Source: Bog-793 sp963803025
GTDB taxonomy: Bacteria > Actinomycetota > Acidimicrobiia > Acidimicrobiales > Bog-793
Reading direction: 5' to 3'
DNA: 64,000 nucleotides
Assembly: GCA_963803025.1 (NCBI GenBank)
Contig: CAWDKZ010000011.1
Location: 100,960-164,959, forward strand
A model generated the notes under the pieces. That model did no database searches and was not told the DNA's origin. It was given only the letters and a program-made list of their open reading frames with translations. The translations under genes and the position numbers were made by a program. Shown one piece after another: positions 25,149-31,731 of the stretch; positions within the stretch are counted from its first letter, which is position 1, and each line of letters opens with the position of its first letter.

Positions 25149-25928
25149 TCAGAAACTGCGGCCGATCAGTTCGCCGACCCCGTCGACCACGGTGATGTTC
25201 GGTCGCCTCTCCGGCAGAGGGCGACCCGCCGAGACCCACGCCGCCGACAGCCCGGCGTCGAGCGCGCCGAGGATGTCGCGCTCCCAGCTGTCGCCGACCA
25301 TGACCGCCGACGCCGCCTGCGCGCCGAGCCGCGAGAGCGTGAGGGCGAACACGTCCGGGTCCGGCTTGCCGATCCCGACTTCGCCGGAGATGACCACGGC
25401 TCCGAAACTCGCCGCGAGCCCCGTGCCGTCGAGCTTGAGCCGCTGGATGTCGGCCGGCCCGTTCGTGAGCAGCCCGAGTCGGCAGCGGCCTTCGAGGAGA
25501 TGCACGAGCTCCGCGGCCCCCGCGAGGAGCGGGTGCCCACCGTGCTGGTATTCCACGTACGCGTCGGACAGCGTCGTCGCGAGCGCGGGATCGTCGATGC
25601 CGAGCTCGGCGAGCGCGGCGCGCCAGACTTCCTGCCGGTAGACGGGAGCCCAGTCGCGGACGTCGTCGAGGACCGAGGGGCTGCCTTCGAACGTGGCCCA
25701 CAGGCCCTCCCACGACGCGATGCCGAGTCGGTGGCAGAGCGAGTAGTCAGGTCCGGCGCGCCAGATCCGACGGGCGGTCGTCAGCACGACCTCCACAACC
25801 TCCGCGGGATCCTTGCCCTGCAGCAGCTCTCCGGCCCGTCGCAGGGAAGACCGCGCCAGCGCCTCCTCGACGATCAACGTGTCGTCGAGATCCAAGATCA
25901 CCGCCGCAGACGCCACGCCCGCAAACAT
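25149..25928 (-). CDS. HAD-superfamily hydrolase (phosphatase-like)
   Basis: All four HAD motifs are visible: LDLDDTL (Asp13, Asp15), LLTNGP (motif II), GIGKPDPDVF (Lys, motif III) and VGDSWERD (motif IV acid). A helical cap of about 90 residues lies between motif I and II, as in subclass I phosphatases of the YjjG/PynA and haloacid type. The 259-residue protein probably removes phosphate from a small metabolite in the cytoplasm. ATG 25928 is chosen; the upstream in-frame ATG at 25949 would add a basic heptapeptide. Confidence 0.88.
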   Translation of the reverse strand: MFAGVASAAVILDLDDTLIVEEALARSSLRRAGELLQGKDPAEVVEVVLTTARRIWRAGPDYSLCHRLGIASWEGLWATFEGSPSVLDDVRDWAPVYRQEVWRAALAELGIDDPALATTLSDAYVEYQHGGHPLLAGAAELVHLLEGRCRLGLLTNGPADIQRLKLDGTGLAASFGAVVISGEVGIGKPDPDVFALTLSRLGAQAASAVMVGDSWERDILGALDAGLSAAWVSAGRPLPERRPNITVVDGVGELIGRSF

Positions 25929-26002
25929 ACCGATGCGCCGACGCCGCAAGCCACCGGGTCAACAGCGCGAGCGCGCAACCCTGTTGGGAACCCCGTCGTC
26001 GG

Positions 26003-26512
26003 TCAGGACGCGGATGGCCGCGTGATGAGACCGACGCGCAAACGCGCCCGATCGACATCGAGGGCCACGAACAACGCTGCACCAGGGTCCGGTGGTTCCC
26101 GCTCGAGGAGCCGGAGGAGGACCTCCGGCGCGGTGATCTGCCGGCCGCGCCGGATCGGCTTGCCCGCCTCCTGCAACGCGACCTTGGCGGCGGGTGTCAG
26201 GGGAAGACGGCCCTGCCAGACCGCCTTCGGGGTCGGTCTCGGGGGTGGCTCGAACGTCGGCAGCGGCGGAGCACCGAGGTGCGCGCGGACACCGATCGCG
26301 CCGAGCGCGTCGCGGTCGAGCGCATCGAGCGCGGCGCGGGCCCGGGGAAGATCGGCTCCGAGAAGCGACCCGATCAGTGGTTCGTGCAGCAACCCGAGAA
26401 CGAGATGTTCGGTTCCCACCCTCCGGTCACCGCGCACGCGCGCTTCCTCGCGGGCGTAGATGGACGTGGTCCACGGGTGATCGGGGTCGGGCGCGTGCGC
26501 CCGCGTCGTCAT
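26003..26512 (-). CDS. Clp N-terminal (ClpR/Clp_N) domain protein
   Basis: This 169-residue protein contains one or two Clp_N repeats: STIYA-type start with REEARVRGDRRVGTEHLVLG and LLHEPLIGSLL, and a second half with LTPAAKVALQEAG and ITAPEVLLRLLEREPPDPGA. The Clp_N fold binds adaptor proteins or substrates of ClpC/ClpB. No ATPase module is present. It starts at ATG 26512, overlapping by 4 nt the stop of an HTH gene; this HTH/Clp_N pair is common in actinobacteria and suggests a regulated protein-quality or regulator-degradation module. Confidence 0.82.
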   Translation of the reverse strand: MTTRAHAPDPDHPWTTSIYAREEARVRGDRRVGTEHLVLGLLHEPLIGSLLGADLPRARAALDALDRDALGAIGVRAHLGAPPLPTFEPPPRPTPKAVWQGRLPLTPAAKVALQEAGKPIRRGRQITAPEVLLRLLEREPPDPGAALFVALDVDRARLRVGLITRPSAS

Positions 26513-26778
26513 CGGAGGGTCTTCCCGTACTTGCTGTGAACCGACTGACGAGTGACGCCGAGGGCGTCCCCGATCTGTTGGCAGGACCAGCCCCGGGTGC
26601 GGGCGGACGCGACGTGGCGCGCCTCCACGCGTTCTGCCATCCGACTGAGGGCGAGCGCGGCGCGCAGCCCCAGGGTCGGGTCGTCTGAGGGGGCGGTGTC
26701 GGTGATCTCGTCAGCGTCCGTGTCGTCAGGGTGCCTTGACGACCCGTGGGTGTCAATCTGGATTGACACCCACGACAT
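26509..26778 (-). CDS. Small HTH DNA-binding protein paired with the Clp_N gene
   Basis: The 89-residue protein ends in a clear helix-turn-helix (ARTRGWSCQQIGDALGVTRQ then SVHSKYGKTLR). The middle helix (LGLRAALALSRMAERVEARHV) is probably for dimerisation. The start at ATG 26778 is uncertain because a 28-bp palindrome occupies codons 2-11 and a second hairpin lies just upstream. The next internal start is not obvious, so the longer form is kept. It is likely autoregulated and co-translated with the Clp_N protein. Confidence 0.75.
   Translation of the reverse strand: MSWVSIQIDTHGSSRHPDDTDADEITDTAPSDDPTLGLRAALALSRMAERVEARHVASARTRGWSCQQIGDALGVTRQSVHSKYGKTLR
26746..26773. promoter_or_regulatory. 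28-bp palindrome at the 5' end of the HTH gene (candidate operator)
   Basis: Two perfect 13-bp arms, GTGGGTGTCAATC and GATTGACACCCAC, are separated by TG. The palindrome overlaps codons 2-11 of the HTH gene and faces the divergent GNAT gene. Perfect symmetry of this length is what a dimeric HTH repressor would bind, and autoregulation is the simplest reading, but it could also act as an RNA hairpin. Confidence 0.6.
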
Positions 26779-26806
26779 GCCGTCGCACGGTGCACGGTGC
26801 GACGGC
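26779..26806. promoter_or_regulatory. Hairpin directly upstream of the HTH gene start
   Basis: Arms GCCGTCGCAC and GTGCGACGGC (10 bp) enclose an 8-nt loop. On the minus-strand transcript the stem ends directly before the ATG and would hide any ribosome site. It stands beside the 28-bp palindrome, so the 75-bp divergent region is almost entirely symmetric elements. Confidence 0.5.
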
Positions 26807-26852
26807 AACCGGGATTCGCGCTGCCCGACCGGGTGCGCGCGATGGTGTTCCC

Positions 26853-27365
26853 GTGCTCGTCCGGCCCCGCACCGAAGCGGACGTGGAGAAGTGCGTGCGG
26901 TTGACCGAGGCTGTGCGCGTTGCCGACGGCTATCCGGCGCACGTGGCCGGTAGCCTCCGGGACTTCCTCGTGTCACGCGATGCGCTCGCCGCCTGGGTCG
27001 CGCAACGCGGCGTCGCGATCGTCGGCCACGTGTCGCTGCACAGTCGTAGCGCCGATGCCGTCGTCGCGCTCGCGACCGAGCGGCTGGGCCAGCCCGCGGA
27101 CCGTCTCGGTGTCGTCGCACGACTGCTCGTGGCTCCAGACGCCCGTCGACGGGGATTGGGCAGAACGCTGCTCAACACCGCGGCGGATGAAGCACGTGCC
27201 CGCGGACTTTGGCCGATACTCGACGTGGCGACGACGCACCGTGCCGCGATCAGGTTGTACGAGGCGTGTGGCTGGGTTCGGGCCGGTGTGGTGACAGCGA
27301 AGCTGCGCGACGGCGCCGAACTCGAGGAGATCGTCTACCTGAGCCCACCTCCGAGCACGGCCTGA
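26853..27365 (+). CDS. GNAT-family N-acetyltransferase
   Basis: This 170-residue protein has the GNAT fold. The acetyl-CoA loop is LLVAPDARRRGLGRTLLNTA (motif A, R/Q-x-x-G-x-G/A), followed by the C-terminal AAIRLYEACGWVRAG (motif B). The start begins like many GNATs (VLVRPRTEADVEKCVRLTEA), which supports GTG 26853. The acceptor, an amine or protein N-terminus, cannot be deduced. It is divergent from the HTH/Clp_N pair across the palindromic region and may share its control. Confidence 0.85.
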   Translation: MLVRPRTEADVEKCVRLTEAVRVADGYPAHVAGSLRDFLVSRDALAAWVAQRGVAIVGHVSLHSRSADAVVALATERLGQPADRLGVVARLLVAPDARRRGLGRTLLNTAADEARARGLWPILDVATTHRAAIRLYEACGWVRAGVVTAKLRDGAELEEIVYLSPPPSTA

Positions 27366-27909
27366 TCGGGAGGCGTCCGACAGACGAGTCGTGTCCCGGC
27401 TGCGACAGGCGTGACCCGTTCCCGACCAGACAGCCGATCGGTGGTCTCGCGCGCAGCGCGGCACGCCTCGGCGCCAACTCACGCATCCCGTTCTCTTCGT
27501 CACCCGGTAGAGGTTGGGGACGGTGCTCAGCTGCGGATTCAGCTCAGCGGAGGCGTGACCTGTTGCGGCGTTCGCGCCGTCGTCTGAGGATGGCGAGGAT
27601 CCTCCTGAAGATGAAACCCATGCCTGCAACCTACTGCCGATTCTCCGCGGAGCTCAGCCGGGAGTCGTCACCGGCTGCTTCGTGCCCGAGGGCGGGTCCC
27701 TCCGGCGGTCTGGCGCCCGTCGCCCGGTCGTCTGCTTGCTCCCTGGGCGATCACGGGAACGACTGTGCGAACGGGGTTCACGCGCGCCCGACCGCAGCCC
27801 CGCTGAGCTCCCGGCGGATAGGACGAGATCGGCGTCGACGCCGGTTACGACCTGTCGGCCATCTTCGGTCGCTGTCTCGCCGAGGCGGCTTTCGGCTAGT
27901 TTTCGGCGC
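27366..27909. other. 540-bp intergenic region with a possible micro-ORF
   Basis: No normal-sized gene is supported. On the minus strand, 27621 to 27544, an ATG opens a 25-residue frame (MGFIFRRILAILRRRRERRN then RSRLR) that would be a short amphipathic, strongly cationic peptide. Ribosome-site support is weak. The rest shows nothing recognisable. Confidence 0.3.
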
Positions 27910-29259
27910 GTGTCAGACGAGATCGAACCCTCAGGCACAATCGGGAGCTCGGATGAGCCGCAGACGAGCTCGCAGCACGGACCGGCGAGACGAGGTCGCA
28001 AGATCATCGTCATCGCTGTCGTGATCTGCCTCATCGGAGCTGGCATCGGTGTCGCGGTCGCCGAGTCGGGCGCTCCAGGCAACGCCTCAACGCCGGCCGC
28101 AGCGGTGAACCGGTTGCTCGATGCCGCCGATCACAGCGATCTTCTCGGCGCGATCGACGCGATCGCGCCCGACGAACGGACCGCGATCGCGCCCGGCTTC
28201 GTGGGCCTCGTCCATCAACTCGAGCGATTGGACGTGTTGTCTCCCAGTACGAACCTGAGCGACGTCGGCGGTTTGTCCCTCCACTTCGCCGGGGTCAAGA
28301 CGGCAACCGCGATGCTGAGTCCCACGGTCGCGGCCGTCTCGATCACCGGCGGTTCGGTGACGGGCTCGCTCGACGCCGGGAAGCTGCCGATTGGTTCGTT
28401 CGTCAGGGGACTCACCCGGGGTCTTCTGCCACCGGCGTCCCGGACGTCGACGAGCTCGGTCTCGACCGGGCGCGAGGCGATCGTGACCGAGAAGGTCGCC
28501 GGGACGTGGTACGTGAGTCTCGGCTACACGATCGCCTACGACGTCCTGCGCTCGGAGGGTATCCCGGGGGTGTCACCGACGGTCAACGCAGCCGTGAGCG
28601 CCACCGGGAGCAGCACCCCCGAAGGCGCGGTGCGTGCCCTGCTGAGCGACGCTGCGGCGTTCAACCTGCGCGGACTGCTCAGCGACCTTCCGCCTGGAGA
28701 GTTGGGGGCGCTGCAAGGCTACGCAGGACTCTTCCTCGGCAAGGCCGAGGCGGCGGCGAAGGCCCGCTCCCAGGTGAGCGTGAGGATCACGAGCCTCAAG
28801 ATGTCGAGCTCGGCGGTCGCCGGCGGGACGCTCGTCCAGATCGGCGGCATCGGGCTTGCGGTGAGCTACGACGGTGTCACCTTCAGCTACAAGGGCGGCT
28901 GTCTGACGTACGGCTACGAGGGTCGTTCGGTGCGCAGGTGCGCCACGAACGCGACGTCGTCGGCGGAGTTCCGCCGGATCCTCGCGGCCCTCCCGCTGTC
29001 GTTGCGGGGACTGGCGACGCGGTTCACGGCGAGCCGGCCCGCGCTCGGTTTCATGACCGTCCAGGAAGGCGGCCGGTGGTTCGTGAGCCCCGTGGCGACG
29101 CTGTTCGAGAACGTGAACGCGAGCCTGTCCATCCTGCAGCCGCGGGATCTCGCCGCGATCGCGTCCCTCCTCGAGCATCCGGCGGCGGCGGAGGCTCTCG
29201 CCCACTCGCTGGAACAGCTCCTGCTCGGTGCGCTGGCTTCGGGGAGCTCCTCGCTCTGA
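27910..29259 (+). CDS. Membrane-anchored extracytoplasmic protein with duplicated domain, unknown
   Basis: From GTG 27910 the 449-residue protein begins with a polar cytoplasmic tail of about 32 residues. One transmembrane helix follows (KIIVIAVVICLIGAGIGVAVA), and the remainder should lie outside. Two related halves are visible: AAAVNRLLDAADHSDLLGAI near residue 65 and PEGAVRALLSDAAAFNLRGL near residue 240, each followed by beta-rich sequence. This suggests an internal duplication. No enzymatic motif or lipobox is seen. The family is unknown to me. Confidence 0.65.
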   Translation: MSDEIEPSGTIGSSDEPQTSSQHGPARRGRKIIVIAVVICLIGAGIGVAVAESGAPGNASTPAAAVNRLLDAADHSDLLGAIDAIAPDERTAIAPGFVGLVHQLERLDVLSPSTNLSDVGGLSLHFAGVKTATAMLSPTVAAVSITGGSVTGSLDAGKLPIGSFVRGLTRGLLPPASRTSTSSVSTGREAIVTEKVAGTWYVSLGYTIAYDVLRSEGIPGVSPTVNAAVSATGSSTPEGAVRALLSDAAAFNLRGLLSDLPPGELGALQGYAGLFLGKAEAAAKARSQVSVRITSLKMSSSAVAGGTLVQIGGIGLAVSYDGVTFSYKGGCLTYGYEGRSVRRCATNATSSAEFRRILAALPLSLRGLATRFTASRPALGFMTVQEGGRWFVSPVATLFENVNASLSILQPRDLAAIASLLEHPAAAEALAHSLEQLLLGALASGSSSL

Positions 29260-29408
29260 CGGGCTGAGCGCGCCGCGAGCGGGAACGGCAAGCCGCGAGC
29301 CGGCTGGCGTTGTCGCGCTGGCTTGAGCGAGACCCGGCCGACGGATCGCGCGGGACGAGCGACCCGCGCCATCGGATTGGTCGCTCGCGTCGCCGCGCGC
29401 CGCAGGGA

Positions 29409-29760
29409 TCAGATCGCGGTGCGATGTCTTGGCCCGGGGAGGAGCGCCTTCACCTCGCCGGGCAGGACCATCGTGACGAGGACCCCGAAGACGCGATCCT
29501 CGGGCTCTCCCGTGAACTCGACGCCCATTGCCGCGAGCTCGGCCATCGTGGCAGGGACGTCGTCGCAGAGGAACGAGATCTCCTGCGCCGGGGCCCCGGC
29601 CGGGTGGACGCCGAGTTCTGCCGGCGGGAGGCGGAAGATCAGCCAACCCGCAGCGTCGTCGTGGGCTCCGACGTGGTCCCAGCCGAAGGCGTCCCGCAGA
29701 GCTCGCGAAGATCTTCGGGTTGCGTCGTGTACAGCATGGCGTAGGTGCCGATGACCGTCC
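29409..29760 (-). pseudogene. Frameshifted VOC (glyoxalase-like) protein gene
   Basis: The N-terminal part (VIGTYAMLYTTQPEDLREL) and the rest (ALRDAFGWDHVGAHDDAAGW ... LPPAELGVHPAG ... GVEFTGEPEDR) are both conserved VOC-family sequence, but they lie in different frames that meet at about 29700. A single-base indel in the codons after LREL explains it. Intact relatives are about 115-120 residues. The gene is either recently inactivated or affected by a sequencing error. Confidence 0.7.
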
Positions 29761-29983
29761 AGCCGCGAGCGTCGGGGTCTCCGGGCGACCGGCCGGCGTG
29801 TCCGCCGGCCTTGCGGGTCTTGGCCTAGTTCCACCAGGGGAAACGCTTTGACCAGGGAGTTTGAGTCCGATGACACATAGGAGATGCCATGAGCGTCTTA
29901 TCTATTTGATAGTCGGCTATAGGTTCCCGCTAAGGTGTCATGACAGGTGATAGGTGACTACCACCCCTAGAGAGAGGTCCACA

Positions 29984-30199
29984 GTGAAGCGGAGCCGGGC
30001 AGGCGGCGACGCGTCCCAGCGAGCTTGGGCCGTCGTCCAAGTCGCGACCGGACAGGCTGAGCCTGATCCAGTGAAAGACCCGGTCGCAGTTTCCCGCGGC
30101 AGGGCAGGGGGAATTGCAAGAGCAGAGAAGCTGACGGCAGAGCGTCGTCGCGAAATTGCACAATCAGCGGTGGCCGCTCGGAAGCGGTCCGCAAGGTAA
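29984..30199 (+). CDS. Small basic protein, first gene of a four-gene cassette
   Basis: The 71-residue protein starts at GTG 29984, behind AGAGAGG. The C-terminal half (RGRAGGIARAEKLTAERRRE then IAQSAVAARKRSAR) matches the short basic motif found in many small actinobacterial and phage-associated proteins (G-x-x-GG-x-AR/KA-x-KLTxExRxEIAxxAAxAR), sometimes annotated as histone-like. The N-terminal half ends with DPVAVSRGRAGG. A nucleic-acid-binding or regulatory role is possible. It is followed 28 bp later by a gene of unknown family and appears to lead the operon. Confidence 0.65.
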   Translation: MKRSRAGGDASQRAWAVVQVATGQAEPDPVKDPVAVSRGRAGGIARAEKLTAERRREIAQSAVAARKRSAR

Positions 30200-30227
30200 C
30201 TATTTGCCTGATCCTAAAATCCCAGTG

Positions 30228-31004
30228 ATGAAACCTCCCACGCAAGAAGAGACCTCGACTAGTACCACGCTTGTGCGTCGAGTAAGGCCCAGCGGGTACA
30301 CCCTGCTCTTCGATTGGGTGCCGACGCTTCGGTATTATCAAGATCGGATTTCACCGATACTTCGCTTGGAAGAGAAGGGCCTGATCAAGTCGTTTCTAGT
30401 CCAGCCGGAGCGATTAGGGGTTCGGCTCGATGGAACTGAGCTGCAGCTCCGGCCCAGCGGGATGTTGCTAATGACGGCCAGCGAGTTAACTGATCCGTTA
30501 TGCGTAGGCATCATTTCGGACATTCTTGCAACGTTCCAGCCCAAGGCGTTTCGTCAATTACACGTCATGAATCAATATGTAATCCCTATTCATAAATCCT
30601 ATGACGCTGCTCGAAGAGATGGTTTAAGCGCCATTAAAGAAGCAGATCTTCAATCTATCGGTGGAACGGATTTTGCATACATGGTTACAGGAGAAAGTCC
30701 GAATATCCATTGGATGGTGGAAGCAGGAATTATTTCGAAGGACGAGATTAGGCAGCGTGTCTTGAGGACGGTCGGCGCATTTGAGGGAGGGCCATCGTCG
30801 GAGATGCTGCTTAATAATGTTGAGAGTTCTGAGGTTGCGTTTTTCTGTGATTCACAGTGGATCGTTAAGAACCTCGCGCCAACTGGCGGCCCTCGCGATT
30901 GGGTGCTAGAAGTATTCGCCGATATTGATCGGCTGGCATCGAAAGTCATGCCGCAGGTGCTTCAAGGGATCGTTCGCGAGTCAGACGAAGGGAGCCAGCG
31001 ATGA
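30228..31004 (+). CDS. Unknown 258-residue protein of the four-gene cassette
   Basis: Start ATG 30228 (or GTG 30225). Composition is less GC-rich than the surroundings, with many A/T third positions, indicating recent acquisition. The core reads TLLFDWVPTLRYYQDRISPI, then LVQPERLGVRLDGTELQLRP and SGMLLMTASELTDPLCVGII, followed by a mixed alpha/beta C-terminal half. There is no signal peptide or catalytic motif. The general architecture vaguely recalls the sporadic TIGR04255-type proteins, but I cannot assign it. It overlaps the next gene by 4 nt (ATGA). Confidence 0.7.
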   Translation: MKPPTQEETSTSTTLVRRVRPSGYTLLFDWVPTLRYYQDRISPILRLEEKGLIKSFLVQPERLGVRLDGTELQLRPSGMLLMTASELTDPLCVGIISDILATFQPKAFRQLHVMNQYVIPIHKSYDAARRDGLSAIKEADLQSIGGTDFAYMVTGESPNIHWMVEAGIISKDEIRQRVLRTVGAFEGGPSSEMLLNNVESSEVAFFCDSQWIVKNLAPTGGPRDWVLEVFADIDRLASKVMPQVLQGIVRESDEGSQR

Positions 31005-31189
31005 GCAGCGTACCCGCCTGGAAGCTAGATGCAGATGAACTAGAATCTGACGAAAGCTGGAAGCCCGTGAAGCCGCACCTGTGGATTGTTGAGGCCGCTG
31101 CTGATGACTCGGCTGATGGATTTGCACTGTTGACCCAGCTGAGTCGTCAGATTTGGGGTCCAGAGGATGCGTCAAACATCCTCTGGTGA
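31001..31189 (+). CDS. Small acidic protein, possible antitoxin or partner
   Basis: This 62-residue protein is coupled to the genes on both sides: its ATG lies in the ATGA overlap with the preceding stop, and its own stop overlaps the next GTG (GTGA). It is strongly acidic (DADELESDESW and EAAADDSADG), with a hydrophobic, Trp-containing C-terminus (LLTQLSRQIWGPEDASNILW). Acidic size and its position immediately before a PemK/MazF-like gene fit an antitoxin, but no DNA-binding motif is visible and the pairing is inference only. Confidence 0.6.
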   Translation: MSSVPAWKLDADELESDESWKPVKPHLWIVEAAADDSADGFALLTQLSRQIWGPEDASNILW

Positions 31190-31608
31190 GACCCGGTGAC
31201 CTTTGTAAGGTTGACCTCCCTAATCGTGACCTCGATCTAGCGGATGAACACGCGTTCGGACCCCATCCCGCGCTGATTCTTGTCGAAGGGCCAAGAGGCA
31301 TAGCAGCGAGCGGAAGACCTGAAGACGAGATTGTCCTGATTGCTCCTATAACCTCCAGTGACGACAGAGTCTTTAGCCCCCTAGAAGGCGACATTCTTCT
31401 CGACGAGGAATACCGACGATTGAAGCTTGCTAAACCATCGGTAATCAGGTGCAGACAGATCATGGGGTGGCCGCGGTCCGATATACGAGATATCGGTGAG
31501 AACGTTGGGGAAGAGATACTTCTGCGGGCTCTCACCATAGCCAGGGAACTCATTTCGCCTGGAATCTTTGCCTTTACTTTTCGGGAGGCTGATACACCCT
31601 CTAAGTAA
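31186..31608 (+). CDS. PemK/MazF-like protein, last gene of the cassette
   Basis: The 140-residue protein starts at GTG 31186 within a GTGA overlap. The N-terminus (VRPGDLCKVDLPNRDLD) and HPALILVEGP fit the SH3-like barrel start of PemK/MazF toxins (RGDIVxVxxP ... RPALVL). The strand EDEIVLIAPITSSDD resembles the conserved TxxxxxP/S strand of the family. A longer insert than in classical MazF is present. If the assignment holds, it would be an mRNA-cleaving endoribonuclease neutralised by a partner in the operon. The match is by pattern only. Confidence 0.55.
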   Translation: MRPGDLCKVDLPNRDLDLADEHAFGPHPALILVEGPRGIAASGRPEDEIVLIAPITSSDDRVFSPLEGDILLDEEYRRLKLAKPSVIRCRQIMGWPRSDIRDIGENVGEEILLRALTIARELISPGIFAFTFREADTPSK

Positions 31609-31618
31609 AGTGTCCAAT

Positions 31619-31731
31619 ATGAACAGGCTGAGCACCGAGCGGAGGGCGCAAGTCATTGCCCTGCTCTGTGAAGGCATGAGCATGAGGGCCGTCAGCCGGA
31701 CGACCGGAGTGGCCCGCCAGACGGTCTCTGA
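31619..31731 (+). pseudogene. 5' fragment of an IS1-type transposase gene
   Basis: ATG 31619 opens MNRLSTERRAQVIALLCEGM then SMRAVSRTTGVARQTVSD, the helix-turn-helix start of an IS1-family InsA/InsB-type transposase. The frame is cut at the TCTGA target duplication by insertion of an IS1634-type element. The rest of the gene continues at 35221 beyond two insertions. Confidence 0.85.
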
